Below are positions 17,801 to 25,324 of a stretch of DNA of 30,978 nt, in pieces. The notes beneath the pieces are model-generated. The model saw nothing but the letters and a program-made list of their open reading frames with translations. It was not told where the DNA came from and searched no databases. Source of the DNA: a virus; IMG/VR virus record IMGVR_UViG_3300008116_000333, positions 1-30,978 of that record; one strand, given 5' to 3'. The stretch's first letter is position 1. The number at the start of each line of letters is the position of its first letter. Position numbers and translations under genes: made by a program.

Positions 17801-17999
17801 AAACTTTACCACCAACAATTGGACTACCACTCTTAAAGATGTGATTGCCAAATTTTTCAATTTGATTTGATAATATGGTTTGTAATTGAGTCAACTCACG
17901 GGCTTGCACCGAGTATCCAGGACGAAACAAAACACGCATGAAGTTTTTATCTTCATCAAAATCATCATAATATGGATCGTAGTTAAAGGTAGCAGTCAT
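11841..17999 (-). CDS. Giant DUF4815-type baseplate/tail structural protein
   Basis: 2052-aa protein. The N-terminus (NYDPYYDDFDEDKNFMRVLF, then PGYSVQARELTQLQTILS) is the signature of the DUF4815 family, found in the baseplate clusters of T4-like cyanophages. The middle is beta-rich and probably repetitive. A further conserved stretch near 'GGTDPLAQTFFVDPTVYPQG' and 'LPVTLQVRPTVNGFPSSDYW' lies in the C-terminal third, followed at about 1841-1895 by a glycine-tyrosine beta repeat (NPGRGYSNANVITI, SPGSGYLDDF). GAGGAATAA gives a good ribosome site. It follows gp8 and precedes the fibre genes, so it may be a peripheral wedge component or fibre-docking platform, occupying the place of T4 gp10 or gp7; that equivalence is inference. 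No enzymatic domain recognised. Confidence 0.85.
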   Translation of the reverse strand: MTATFNYDPYYDDFDEDKNFMRVLFRPGYSVQARELTQLQTILSNQIEKFGNHIFKSGSPIVGGKVSLDTKANYVVLSAQYNNLDVDATQFLNKTVVSYNSSKIIRAKVIAIDTSTANPILILKYLSGERFSESDEIRVYGQEIYAQLRSTLAVGGSYIAKLQEGIYYFKGQFVKVVPQYLILEIFYRVGYNTSTINLNPSYKIGIEFTETIVDEVDDTSLLDPAQGAFNYQAPGAERFAIQTSLAKRTLDSADISTFFEIVRLVNGVKTKEIDYPIYSEIEKTLARRTHDESGNYTVDPFVISLEEGDTANGKFSVILDPGKAYVSGYEFETIAPTIISVDRARDVSNVSSFDLPTNYESSLVLANVRGTLDITSFPSLDIHSVPFTNISLSTTATYNSTKIGTIYANMIRYNDAYNSDIGNTHTFTVNTFGANTVPITGTLSGPDSSSTSIVIPTAFNNALPSNAYANMYFQITNGAGSSLSPILITTSNATHITLSTALTFKPDSNTFTIQSDIKNAESLAISDGTYIQFAGNVDTDSKDSTTGFVSISEPVRTSLVFETPYEAIKANTISNMDFQVRKKYTGTTSGGKFTVTASGSDTFSFSTGSGTISDSLILNNMICFVRSDSASNVQYGIVPNTAISLSNNNFTITSVSTSSFEVDLKAAEAIKVDLLVTTKINNAEDGSTGVTKRKQLVPITGGTDLHSLIPYEMNTAGTEGTTVLYSANTSGEVTYFSGGAVFKSIGATNFDSGAVLTDLRTPGKVVSLQVPDVYEIIGIYDSRNTGSNVTSAMLTSSSNDITSYYEFDNGQRKTHYDHATIKLKRGYSAPVGKVFVQYRYFKNLSVFAGLFDVDSYSKGSNISYSDISKFDNIEDKKLISLRGAFDFRPSKAVGGTSLSGALNPEPLENITMDYDYFLPRIDQVVVKSSREIGVLKGQSAVVPVPPPVDKKDMLIYTLYIPAYTESVKDIRADFKNHRRYTMSDIQAFEDRIRGLEYYVALTTLEKDAASTKILDNNGLERSKYGILVDNFTSKDSQATFSDVDYDNRNLIDAGRLYPASLMRTVALEANTSLSTGATKIVGAGTKKALMLSYSTTEFAKQPYATKSLAIADATFANFKGKTKLFPEFTGDVDTGSTARVTLNSTQGIDNAFNFINDAFKYVADNNKQWADDRNSPFAQIADSKWYKTLKETDYTKQTTVGLGGRTFGVYAAVNDNTYLTKGAELNQKQITTSTSQVDVGTFVTDLAIQPYMKSKQILFASDGMRPSTVMYSFFDNTDVNKYIVVPNKVTLNANTTLISGESILTANTIADLTANLVSLLSGGNSFDAGFVVVSEPGSANVSIINETGKPLSSKYVYGLDSGKYYTVSSVTDHRSGVTRGVTATTITLASDAPAYSIVGNTITIIRSTSSFEGVGAQFTVTAYDTSTKVATVSGATAYVGGTYVYSFGTNMSNKLGQAGGAFYMPKATFRSGERNFRVTESFNNTYDADSISFSDKTYNATGLTVNKTTLVDTVLNVDVDRRIVGIQTSDRLVGSVAAGQELLSTFVVGGTDPLAQTFFVDPTVYPQGLFLSSVDLFFKAKDDGNLPVTLQVRPTVNGFPSSDYWYPESVVTKYPSQINISETPSVTDSSTSTNFEFSFPVYLKPGQYALIVLADTQDYIVWEAEKGGTTTNNEYVDKQPYMGTLYKSQNTAEWTPFINEDLMFRLNRCVFTPNSTATYYLRNQALPTSTNYDKLRLLTKPIIPDAKVTSLTHSITTTTISGTKESSFRTLSSGQTYNFSNDDLYQVGYRRKKMFNANDFTLKLEMTTTSDAVSPIFSMEAASVNIWENYVDNAEINSEDFTIINPGRGYSNANVITITSSSGTGANANVTVDANGNVIAVYVTSPGSGYLDDFEISYYTHPTTPATIVLNSEYDSSGGPCQARYITKPVKLADGYDAGDLRVFLGANKPGSSEVSVFYKVLSDSDATPFKDRPYQKMVCINPTVTSSPDNETFREYEFRPSATTNAITYAGINGVTYDSFKTFAIKVVLTSSDPAIVPSVKDLRIIATPAE

Positions 18000-18010
18000 T
18001 TATTCCTCGT

Positions 18011-19339
18011 TTAGAAACTCAAAATGAAACGAATTCGTTCGGTTTGGGCTGGGTCTCTTGTAATTGGTAACTTATCTGATATGTATAATATCTTTCCAGA
18101 GTACAAATCAAGAGTGGGATTTGTTATGGAATTTACAATACGAATAGCGCCGGTTTGTAGGCCTCTAATGGCTTGATTTGTTTGCAATGTTCCACGAACA
18201 TTGTTTAGATACAATAAGTTTGGCGTTTCGCTAAATGAAATTACATCAGCAGTAAATGTTGCACTTGCGTATGTTGTTCCTTGATAAACAACTTCATCGT
18301 TGTTAAAGTCGCCAACGCCGGGCGAAACTTTAACAAGAGTGTATAGAGAATATGTTTGTGCGGTAGCTAATGCTGTTGTGCCATATTTGTATGGATTTCT
18401 TAAAAGCACAACTTCACGAAAATCATTATCAACGGGTAATACTCCACCCTCATCTTGGTCAAATTCCACATTAAACATAATTGTGGAACCACCCAACTCA
18501 TAAGTCGGCTCATATCCATGCCCATTATGTGGCGCAATTGAAACTTCAGCCGTCGCCGATGTTCCTGTGCCACCACTAACATCAGTAAAAGTTAGATTTG
18601 CATAAGTGTAATAATTTCCGCGATTTTGAATAACTATATTTTGTACTTTACCACCAGAAACATTTGCTTTTAATACAGCACCTGTTCCATCACCTTCAAT
18701 TGTAATAATGTTTTGTACAGTACCGAGAGTATAATTATTACCAGAATTTGTTACAGTCACAATATCAATTGAGCCTGGTTCGGCGGCGGCTCGTACAAAC
18801 TTATTTACAGATACTGGCATCCAATCATCGGTTAGAAATTTTTGTTTTTGTGTAGATGTTAATGTGTACATGTACTTCCATTTGTAAAAATCGGAAGTCT
18901 CAACGTACGGTTCTTCTAGTGAAGTTGTTGATAGTGTTAATTCTGGTGATACCGTAGATGCAGTACCAGGCGCAACATTTGAGAGACACTTAAAAACTTG
19001 ATCCTTTGAATTTATTATATAAAAGTTTGTAGTTGATTGATATGTATTATATACTGTATTTGCTGTCCAATTATTTCTAGGAATAACAAGAGAAGCATTT
19101 TCCAGAGATATTTGTTTCGCAAGAACACCATATTTGTAGAAATTGTTTATATCAGATTCCGATTCAGATGGCGATCCTGCTACTTCGGTTCCTGAATTCC
19201 ATGGTAAATGTCTGCCAAAAAAGGCATACATATAAGATTTTTTAGCGGCGGGCAAGTATGCATTTGCTCCCAAGTCCAACTGGTTGTAGACTTGTTCTGC
19301 CATCAAAATTTTGAAATTTTTAGTTAAGAGTGCTGACAT
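18011..19339 (-). CDS. 8: Baseplate wedge protein gp8
   Basis: 442-aa protein matching T4 gp8 in layout: an N-terminal helix, 'YMYAFFGRHLPWNSGTEV' (T4 has FGR.EPW), 'VIPRNNW' (T4 IPRRDW), 'YKWKYMYTL' (T4 YVWEYLF), 'DFREVVLLRNP' (T4 FRQISIITNP), and a C-terminus ERIRFILSF (T4 INILFTF). gp8 joins gp6, gp7, gp10 and gp25/gp53 in the wedge. It is longer than T4 gp8 (334 aa) because residues about 195-270 hold a glycine-rich beta repeat ('TNSGNNYTLG', 'GDGTGAVLKA') also found in gp6 and gp53. No Shine-Dalgarno precedes the ATG; instead an ATAAATAGA motif ends 5 bases upstream. Confidence 0.93.
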   Translation of the reverse strand: MSALLTKNFKILMAEQVYNQLDLGANAYLPAAKKSYMYAFFGRHLPWNSGTEVAGSPSESESDINNFYKYGVLAKQISLENASLVIPRNNWTANTVYNTYQSTTNFYIINSKDQVFKCLSNVAPGTASTVSPELTLSTTSLEEPYVETSDFYKWKYMYTLTSTQKQKFLTDDWMPVSVNKFVRAAAEPGSIDIVTVTNSGNNYTLGTVQNIITIEGDGTGAVLKANVSGGKVQNIVIQNRGNYYTYANLTFTDVSGGTGTSATAEVSIAPHNGHGYEPTYELGGSTIMFNVEFDQDEGGVLPVDNDFREVVLLRNPYKYGTTALATAQTYSLYTLVKVSPGVGDFNNDEVVYQGTTYASATFTADVISFSETPNLLYLNNVRGTLQTNQAIRGLQTGAIRIVNSITNPTLDLYSGKILYISDKLPITRDPAQTERIRFILSF

Positions 19340-19344
19340 GTTTC

Positions 19345-19352
19345 TATTTATC
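19345..19352 (-). promoter_or_regulatory. Late-promoter-like motif GATAAATA (+GA) abutting the gp8 start
   Basis: Minus-strand GATAAATAGA overlaps the end of gp6 and ends 5 bases before the gp8 ATG. If it is a promoter, transcription would start about at the ATG, giving a leaderless transcript. It may instead be an AT-rich translation-start context; the same arrangement precedes gp25. Confidence 0.4.
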
Positions 19353-22300
19353 TAACTTTTTGAATGGTTGCGCTCAAATTGCTGCCGTTTGATGTAAATA
19401 TGCTATCAGCAAATATGGTATTTGCATTTCTAGAATTTGCCCTAATTGTAGCCGTATAAACCAAATTAACAGTCGCTGAAGTTGATGTTACATTAATTAT
19501 AGTGTCTAGTATAGCAAAAGAGGAATTGGTGACTTCTTTAATCGTTACTGTATTTCCAGTGGAAAGATAAATTGTATCTCCATCTTGTAAGTCATTTATG
19601 AAGTTGACACTATTGGCTGAACCAAAGAGGATGTTTGATCCAGAAACAACATTAACTGTATTCTGCAATCTTTTGTGGACATTTGATAGAAGGATTAAAT
19701 CGCCAACATTAACTGTAGATTGAAGATTCGCACTTGCGTTTGTGGTAATAATTTTATTTAAACCATTGGCAATATTGTATGTATCCGCAAGAGAAGTAAT
19801 TGTTATGAAGGCCGATGTATTAATTTGATTCAATATTTCCGAATTATCATCAATTTTAGTAATAAAAGTTTTTGTTCCAACTGGATGAACAATGTCATTT
19901 AATGGTTTCTTAAACTTAGAATAGTCAGTTTGTGATTTAATAACATAAGAAAAGTTATGATACTTTTCACCATCTTGCAATTTCTTATCCGCGCTAATTT
20001 GTCCATCAGTATTTAAGTAAATACCAGGATAACGAATCAAACCATTTTCAAAATTTGCTGTAGCTTTAGCATTACCGTCGCCATAGAATAAGAATGATGT
20101 TACATTTCCGGTAACTGTGTCATCATCCGACTTGATAATTTTAGTTTCATCAAAAACACCACGATAATTAAATATTCTAAGCGTTGAAGTTTCAAAATTA
20201 TAAGAATCTACTGTTGCGCTAAATGAAGAACTAATGTTTGATGTGCCTTGATAAATTGAGGTATTTGAAACGAACAATTGTCCTTCCGTAACACCATTCA
20301 ATACTATGTCTGCATTTCTCAACGATATTAGTGGAGCTTCAACATAATCATATCCAAAACTGCTAATTCTTAATGATGTTATTGCGCCAATTCTTGATGT
20401 GGTTAGTCCGTACTGTTCACCATCACCTGTTATTTCAGCAATCGTCAGATTAGCATTCGTACCAGAAACTGATTGAACATTAATTGATGGTAATGAATCT
20501 CTCCTATATCCTTCACCGCCAATAACAAATGCGTTTGATGAATGGTTATTCATTGTAACGGAAGTAATTATTCCTCCGGAAACGCTTACGAATGCATTTG
20601 CACCATAACCAGAACCGCCGGTAAAAATTAAAATATCGCCGTTAGAATATCCAGTCCCGCCACTGTTAACTGTTATTCTTCCAAGTGATCCAAGTTTAGA
20701 TAAATCATTTCTAAGAATTTTATAAACGGACACATTTGTTAAGTCATTAGGAAATTCTTCAGCGAAATACAAATTATTCGTATCAACTGAAGAAACTTCA
20801 CGAATTGCTTCAAATTTGTTATTGATAAACAATCTAACATAGTCGCCAGCTTCAAAAGAAACTGTTAAGTTTTGCGTAGTATCGCTTATGAGATATGTTC
20901 CTTTTACAATATTTCGTGCGGTGCATACTAAAATATCATCATAGTCTTCATTGTAAAAACTGTAAGTTTCAACGGTTGGCTTTTGACGATAACCACCACC
21001 CGAACCGTCAATTACAACGAAAGAAATTGGAAAAACGGTGAATGCATCAAATGTTGTTGCATTTGATATTGTCACATTTTCAATATTTGCAATATTCGGT
21101 CTTAGTCCGTGTAATGTTTGGACGGACATATTTGAAACATTTATTAATCTTGAAACTGATGTGTCTAAAAGATTAATTGAGGCTTTTGCTTCTGTGCCAA
21201 AAGCTGTGTTAGCAAAACCACCTTTGAAGTCAATGATTGATGAATTGAGATTTATTACGGGATCTCTAAATCCAAATCCACTTTTTTCAACAATGATATC
21301 TGTGATACCACCTTTTGTTACCACTCCAACATGTGCAACCGCACCAACTGGAGTATTTGCAACAGGATTTAAACCACCAACAATACTAACTGGATCTCCA
21401 ATATATGAAGGAATTACGTCCGGATCGTATGCATTATAAAAAAGACCTCTATTTAGTGGATTAATTTTTATCTCTGATAGTGCGCCAATCAAGCGCCCAC
21501 TAACAGTAACATTTAGACCAGTATCTACATCAACATATGTTGATGTTATTCTCTCGCCAGTGGCGAACAATCTTTTAACATTTGAAACATAAATTTCCGT
21601 ATATGTAATACCAAGTTGACGGTCAACAGATTGAATTACTTTTTCAACAAGTGCTGTAGCTTTTGATGTTTCGCCGGTAATTAAAGTTTTTGCGATGTTA
21701 AAAATATTGTTATCATCAGTATCAATTCTAAGTGCTAAAGGCAATACCCACTTACCATCCGATGCTTTTAGAATATCTTCTTTTGGATAGTAGATATCAA
21801 TATTTTCATTATACAATGCTCTAAAAAGAAACTTAACTGACTCTTGTGTTCCGCTGGATCTATAAAATTGAGTGACTAGTTTTAAAAATAGTCTTTTGTC
21901 GGTTACAATATCTTGAGGAAAATAAGGAGCTAAATCTTTTTTTAATTGTTCAATGTAATAGTCATCGGAACTATCAATATCATTTGCATTGCGTAATGCA
22001 TCAATTTCATAGGAAACGCTATCTGTAGTTTCCAGCCATTCATAGTATTTCTCTAAGAATGTGACAAATTTTGGATAGTCACTTCTTACGAAATCTGGTA
22101 ACGTTATTTTACCTAATGTGTAATCAATAATACCAGTTACACCATTGTTTTTTGTTTTGTTTAAAATTACTTTAGTACTTTGGCTGCTAATTTCATCAGG
22201 TTTAAAGTATGAAATTCTGATTTGTCCATAACGACCTTCAAGCACAGCCAATCCAGCACCTAAAGATCCACCACCGCCAGTGATTTGAACGGCGGCTGTA

Positions 22301-24015
22301 GTGTATCCAATACCCGGATTCGTAACTGTAATTTTGTTTATTTTTCCATTCACTATTTCAGCGACTGCTATTGCGCCTTCTCCGTCTCCAACAATTGTGA
22401 CCTTTGGAGTTGATGTGTAGTTGAAGCCTGGATTACTCACAGTCACAGATTCTAATCCAGAAAAAGATGATGGAACTTCTTCAAAGAAACACTGGCGAGA
22501 AACACCAATCTCATCTGTCATGGTAAAATCGGGAGTTGAATAAAAATTGTCGTTTGTTGTTCCTCTACTCAATTCAAAACCAAAATCCAAAATATAACTA
22601 TCCGTATTAATCAAATCTGGTCTGAATTTTTTAGCAACAAACAAACTTATTTCATTAGATATAATTGACCTATCAAAATTATCAATCGCAGTTTCAAGGC
22701 CCGAAAATCTAAAATAAGTATTGAATTGGTTCAAATTCGTAGAAGTATAATTTTTAATTAAAGTTGTTATTGCACTTTTCAATTCAGAATCGTTTAATGA
22801 CAATTTTGATTTATTATAAAAAACGTTTGCTTCAACTTTTAGATAATTGTAGTCAATATCAACAATTTCTGGTGTAATTGTCAACATACTGATTGGCTTC
22901 AATATGGTATTTTTTACAAAATCTTTTTCAGTATCCGATACTTCAAAACCTAATTTTGGTTTTGCTGACACAAAAACTTTACCATAAACTGGTGGATCAT
23001 TTTCTTCTCCACCCCATACGTTGACTGCTTCAAAAGCTGGATAGTTTTGTTGAATTAACTTGATGTAATCATTCTTAGTCACAGCACGATTCTGTGATAG
23101 TAGAGCAAGAGGTGCGGCAAATTTAATTGAATCTACTGATTCTCTGGTGACACCACCAGCAGCCGCAGAAATTGAATTTACGGAAATTAAACTAAATCCA
23201 CCAACTGTTGTGGAAGAAACAAAACTATTTGCTTTGTTTGATGCATCTGCACTGGTAATTAAATATTCTAGAGTGATTACACCACCATCCGGTATCTTTT
23301 TACCTAAAGTGTCATCACCAAAGTAAACTTCGTATTGTCCGTTTTTACCTTCTTGTAGGTAATAAACTTCGGATGTTGAATTTACAGTAAGTGCATTCGT
23401 AGACAAATCATAAACAACTGTTTCGGTATTTGAAGATGATTGCTTTACTGAAACTTTTAATGTTGTCGTATCAATGTTCGCATCTGGTATTGTAAATAGT
23501 TGTTTTGGATTAGAGAATAAACTATTGTTGTAAGAGTATGAAACTAGTTGTCCCTGATAGATTGGCACGTTTGTGAAAACAAAATTGTTTGCTGTTTTGG
23601 AAACTGTTGTAGATTCTACGGTAACAAACTTGTATGATACACCATCTAATTGTGAAGACGAAAATGCATAACCTCTAGGCAGAGTTAATGAACCTGGAGT
23701 AGAATTTGTAGTTTGAATTGTTACATTAACAATTGCTCTTGGCGCTCTAGCTGAACGTGGTGTATATCCAACTCGTTTTGCATGTGAAACAACTGAGTTT
23801 CTAAGAGAAGCACTATCTAAGAATGCTTCGTTGGCAGTCATATCTAAGTAATATGCATTGTAGTGAGTATTGTATGCTAGAATGTCCAATAGAACACTTA
23901 AGCCAGAACCTTCAAAATCATAATCTTGAAATTCGGTTTGTTGTCTTAGGAAATTTCTAAGATTAGTTTTGATAGAATCAAAATCTAATTCGGTTACATT
24001 TAAACGGTCCGCCAT
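19348..24015 (-). CDS. 6: Giant baseplate wedge protein gp6 with fused extra domains
   Basis: 1555-aa protein, far longer than T4 gp6 (660 aa). Residues 1 to about 510 are gp6-like: 'RQQTEFQDYDFEGSGLSVLL', 'LAYNTHYNAYYLDMTANEAF', 'AKRVGYTPRSA' and the baseplate J-type middle ('AVTKNDYIKLIQQNYPAFEA', 'VNVWGGEENDPP'). Then come glycine-tyrosine beta repeats (about 520-590), a helical domain (about 635-760: 'DYPKFVTFLEKYYEWLE', 'KLVTQFYRSSGTQESVKFLF'), further beta repeats (about 1110-1235), and a segment with 'DGQISADKKLQDGEKYHNFS...DIVHPVG' (about 1337-1380), a motif I know from other T4-like structural proteins. The helical part resembles a separate protein seen between gp6 and gp8 in cyanophages, so this looks like a fusion. 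It follows gp25 with a 1-base gap. Confidence 0.9.
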   Translation of the reverse strand: MADRLNVTELDFDSIKTNLRNFLRQQTEFQDYDFEGSGLSVLLDILAYNTHYNAYYLDMTANEAFLDSASLRNSVVSHAKRVGYTPRSARAPRAIVNVTIQTTNSTPGSLTLPRGYAFSSSQLDGVSYKFVTVESTTVSKTANNFVFTNVPIYQGQLVSYSYNNSLFSNPKQLFTIPDANIDTTTLKVSVKQSSSNTETVVYDLSTNALTVNSTSEVYYLQEGKNGQYEVYFGDDTLGKKIPDGGVITLEYLITSADASNKANSFVSSTTVGGFSLISVNSISAAAGGVTRESVDSIKFAAPLALLSQNRAVTKNDYIKLIQQNYPAFEAVNVWGGEENDPPVYGKVFVSAKPKLGFEVSDTEKDFVKNTILKPISMLTITPEIVDIDYNYLKVEANVFYNKSKLSLNDSELKSAITTLIKNYTSTNLNQFNTYFRFSGLETAIDNFDRSIISNEISLFVAKKFRPDLINTDSYILDFGFELSRGTTNDNFYSTPDFTMTDEIGVSRQCFFEEVPSSFSGLESVTVSNPGFNYTSTPKVTIVGDGEGAIAVAEIVNGKINKITVTNPGIGYTTAAVQITGGGGSLGAGLAVLEGRYGQIRISYFKPDEISSQSTKVILNKTKNNGVTGIIDYTLGKITLPDFVRSDYPKFVTFLEKYYEWLETTDSVSYEIDALRNANDIDSSDDYYIEQLKKDLAPYFPQDIVTDKRLFLKLVTQFYRSSGTQESVKFLFRALYNENIDIYYPKEDILKASDGKWVLPLALRIDTDDNNIFNIAKTLITGETSKATALVEKVIQSVDRQLGITYTEIYVSNVKRLFATGERITSTYVDVDTGLNVTVSGRLIGALSEIKINPLNRGLFYNAYDPDVIPSYIGDPVSIVGGLNPVANTPVGAVAHVGVVTKGGITDIIVEKSGFGFRDPVINLNSSIIDFKGGFANTAFGTEAKASINLLDTSVSRLINVSNMSVQTLHGLRPNIANIENVTISNATTFDAFTVFPISFVVIDGSGGGYRQKPTVETYSFYNEDYDDILVCTARNIVKGTYLISDTTQNLTVSFEAGDYVRLFINNKFEAIREVSSVDTNNLYFAEEFPNDLTNVSVYKILRNDLSKLGSLGRITVNSGGTGYSNGDILIFTGGSGYGANAFVSVSGGIITSVTMNNHSSNAFVIGGEGYRRDSLPSINVQSVSGTNANLTIAEITGDGEQYGLTTSRIGAITSLRISSFGYDYVEAPLISLRNADIVLNGVTEGQLFVSNTSIYQGTSNISSSFSATVDSYNFETSTLRIFNYRGVFDETKIIKSDDDTVTGNVTSFLFYGDGNAKATANFENGLIRYPGIYLNTDGQISADKKLQDGEKYHNFSYVIKSQTDYSKFKKPLNDIVHPVGTKTFITKIDDNSEILNQINTSAFITITSLADTYNIANGLNKIITTNASANLQSTVNVGDLILLSNVHKRLQNTVNVVSGSNILFGSANSVNFINDLQDGDTIYLSTGNTVTIKEVTNSSFAILDTIINVTSTSATVNLVYTATIRANSRNANTIFADSIFTSNGSNLSATIQKVR

Positions 24016-24016
24016 C

Positions 24017-24421
24017 TTATCTGTCTCGTTGTAAGAAGAAGTTTATTGTTATTGGGTCTGTTCTATTGACTATCAAAAATGTCATACCGATACTGTAAGA
24101 ATTGTTTTCATAATTTGGCGAAACAGCAACGCTTTTTACGATAACTCTTGGCTCATAATTTTCCAATGTTTGAACAATCTCACGCTTCAAAGCGGAAGAT
24201 GTAATGGAATCCATGTTTTCAAATAACAAGTTGCGTACACCGGAGCCCAACTGAGGCTGAAAAGGTCTTTCGTACCGAGAAGTTGAAATCAAATTCTTAA
24301 CCGAATTGATTACCGCCATCTCGTCAACGTGCTTATTCACATCCTTCTTTATAGGATGGGCTGTGAAAGACAAGTCCAAGTCTTTGTATTTTCTAGTTGT
24401 TGCGCTTACTACTGTGGCCAT
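24017..24421 (-). CDS. 25: Baseplate wedge protein gp25
   Basis: 134-aa protein of the GPW/gp25 family, about the usual length. The hallmark 'NYEPRV' is at residues 88-93, preceded by 'LISTSRYERPFQPQLGSGVR' and 'NLLFENMD', as in phage T4 gp25 and the related type VI secretion TssE proteins. gp25 is the core wedge component that connects gp6/gp53 to the sheath. The ATG has no Shine-Dalgarno and is preceded by AATAAATAGAAC; the stop TAA is one base before the gp6 ATG, so the two genes are coupled. Confidence 0.95.
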   Translation of the reverse strand: MATVVSATTRKYKDLDLSFTAHPIKKDVNKHVDEMAVINSVKNLISTSRYERPFQPQLGSGVRNLLFENMDSITSSALKREIVQTLENYEPRVIVKSVAVSPNYENNSYSIGMTFLIVNRTDPITINFFLQRDR

Positions 24422-24425
24422 GTTC

Positions 24426-24433
24426 TATTTATT
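24426..24433 (-). promoter_or_regulatory. Late-promoter-like motif AATAAATA (+GA) abutting the gp25 start
   Basis: Minus-strand AATAAATAGA ends 4 bases before the gp25 ATG and overlaps the stop codon of the upstream gene. Same layout as at gp8: a promoter here would make a leaderless message. Confidence 0.4.
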
Positions 24434-25310
24434 ACGTATTGGCTAAGGTATTTGAGATATAGCGATCCGTGCCGATTAAATTATTCACAAGGTAACTTTG
24501 AGTATTTCCTAGTCTTCCTAAAGAATCCACTTTGAAATAGTCATTTACAATACTAACGCCATTCCTATAGAAATCCCAATCATGTTCTCTCCGCACTCTA
24601 AGCATGGTATTGGCTGTTGCAAAATGAGACATTATGGTATTAGCATTAGCGGCAGTTATATTAGAATAATAAAAAGTGTTTGATGGAGGATCTCCACCTC
24701 CAACAACGACAACTTGTCGTATAGTCGCATTTAATGCTTGCAAGTCGGATGTAATTATAGTCAAGTTTGATGCAAGTTCATCACCAATGAAAAGACTTGT
24801 CATACTGCCTAATAACGGAGAAGCATTCTGGACGCCATCAGTTACATTCACCAATTGTAATAGTTGTTGCCCCAAACCCACAGATTTTTTATAATCTGGA
24901 TAGTCAATGATTGAAGCACCATCGCCAGTAACTGTTTGTGTGCTATCATTTACACCAGCAACATTACTTGTATGTGTCTTATATTTTGCCAACTCCAATT
25001 CTAAAGTTCCAATAGTCTGATATGCAAAAACTAAATTTAATGTGGGTGCGCTATCAAATGATACAACATTCGCAAACACAACATTAAATGTATTTACTGT
25101 GGATATAATCGTGTTTGTTACATTTATTACTGGATTCTTGAAGTAGTTTGTATTTTGAATATTTCCATTGGCAAGGTCATTTTTCTGCCAAGTTTTAATT
25201 TCAAGTGGTGATGTGTTTAAGTAATTCTTTGTTTCAGTTGTTAAATAAAAAGCATCTCCATACTTTGTATCATCAAAGTTATATGTTAATCTTCCAAAAA
25301 CGCTAGGCAT
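24432..25310 (-). CDS. Putative baseplate/virion structural protein, unrecognised
   Basis: 292-aa protein I do not recognise. The N-terminus (MPSVFGRLTYNFDDTKYGDA) and 'NVTNTIISTVNTFNVVFANV' suggest beta structure, the middle has 'SIIDYPDYKKSVGLGQQLLQ', and the C-terminal half has a flexible glycine stretch (VVVGGGDPPSN) followed by 'LRVRREHDWDFYRNGVSIVN' and helices. No signal peptide or membrane segment is seen. It has a good ribosome site (GGAGATTTGA). Lying between the spike and gp25 it is most likely a virion component of the hub or wedge; a comparison with proteins at the same place in T4-like cyanophages would show whether it is conserved. Confidence 0.7.
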   Translation of the reverse strand: MPSVFGRLTYNFDDTKYGDAFYLTTETKNYLNTSPLEIKTWQKNDLANGNIQNTNYFKNPVINVTNTIISTVNTFNVVFANVVSFDSAPTLNLVFAYQTIGTLELELAKYKTHTSNVAGVNDSTQTVTGDGASIIDYPDYKKSVGLGQQLLQLVNVTDGVQNASPLLGSMTSLFIGDELASNLTIITSDLQALNATIRQVVVVGGGDPPSNTFYYSNITAANANTIMSHFATANTMLRVRREHDWDFYRNGVSIVNDYFKVDSLGRLGNTQSYLVNNLIGTDRYISNTLANT

Positions 25311-25324
25311 TCAAATCTCCATAA

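Noticed and set aside
24329-24535. Plus-strand open frame across the gp25 start
   Set aside because: It is antisense to gp25 and the 292-aa gene; no evidence of expression or family.
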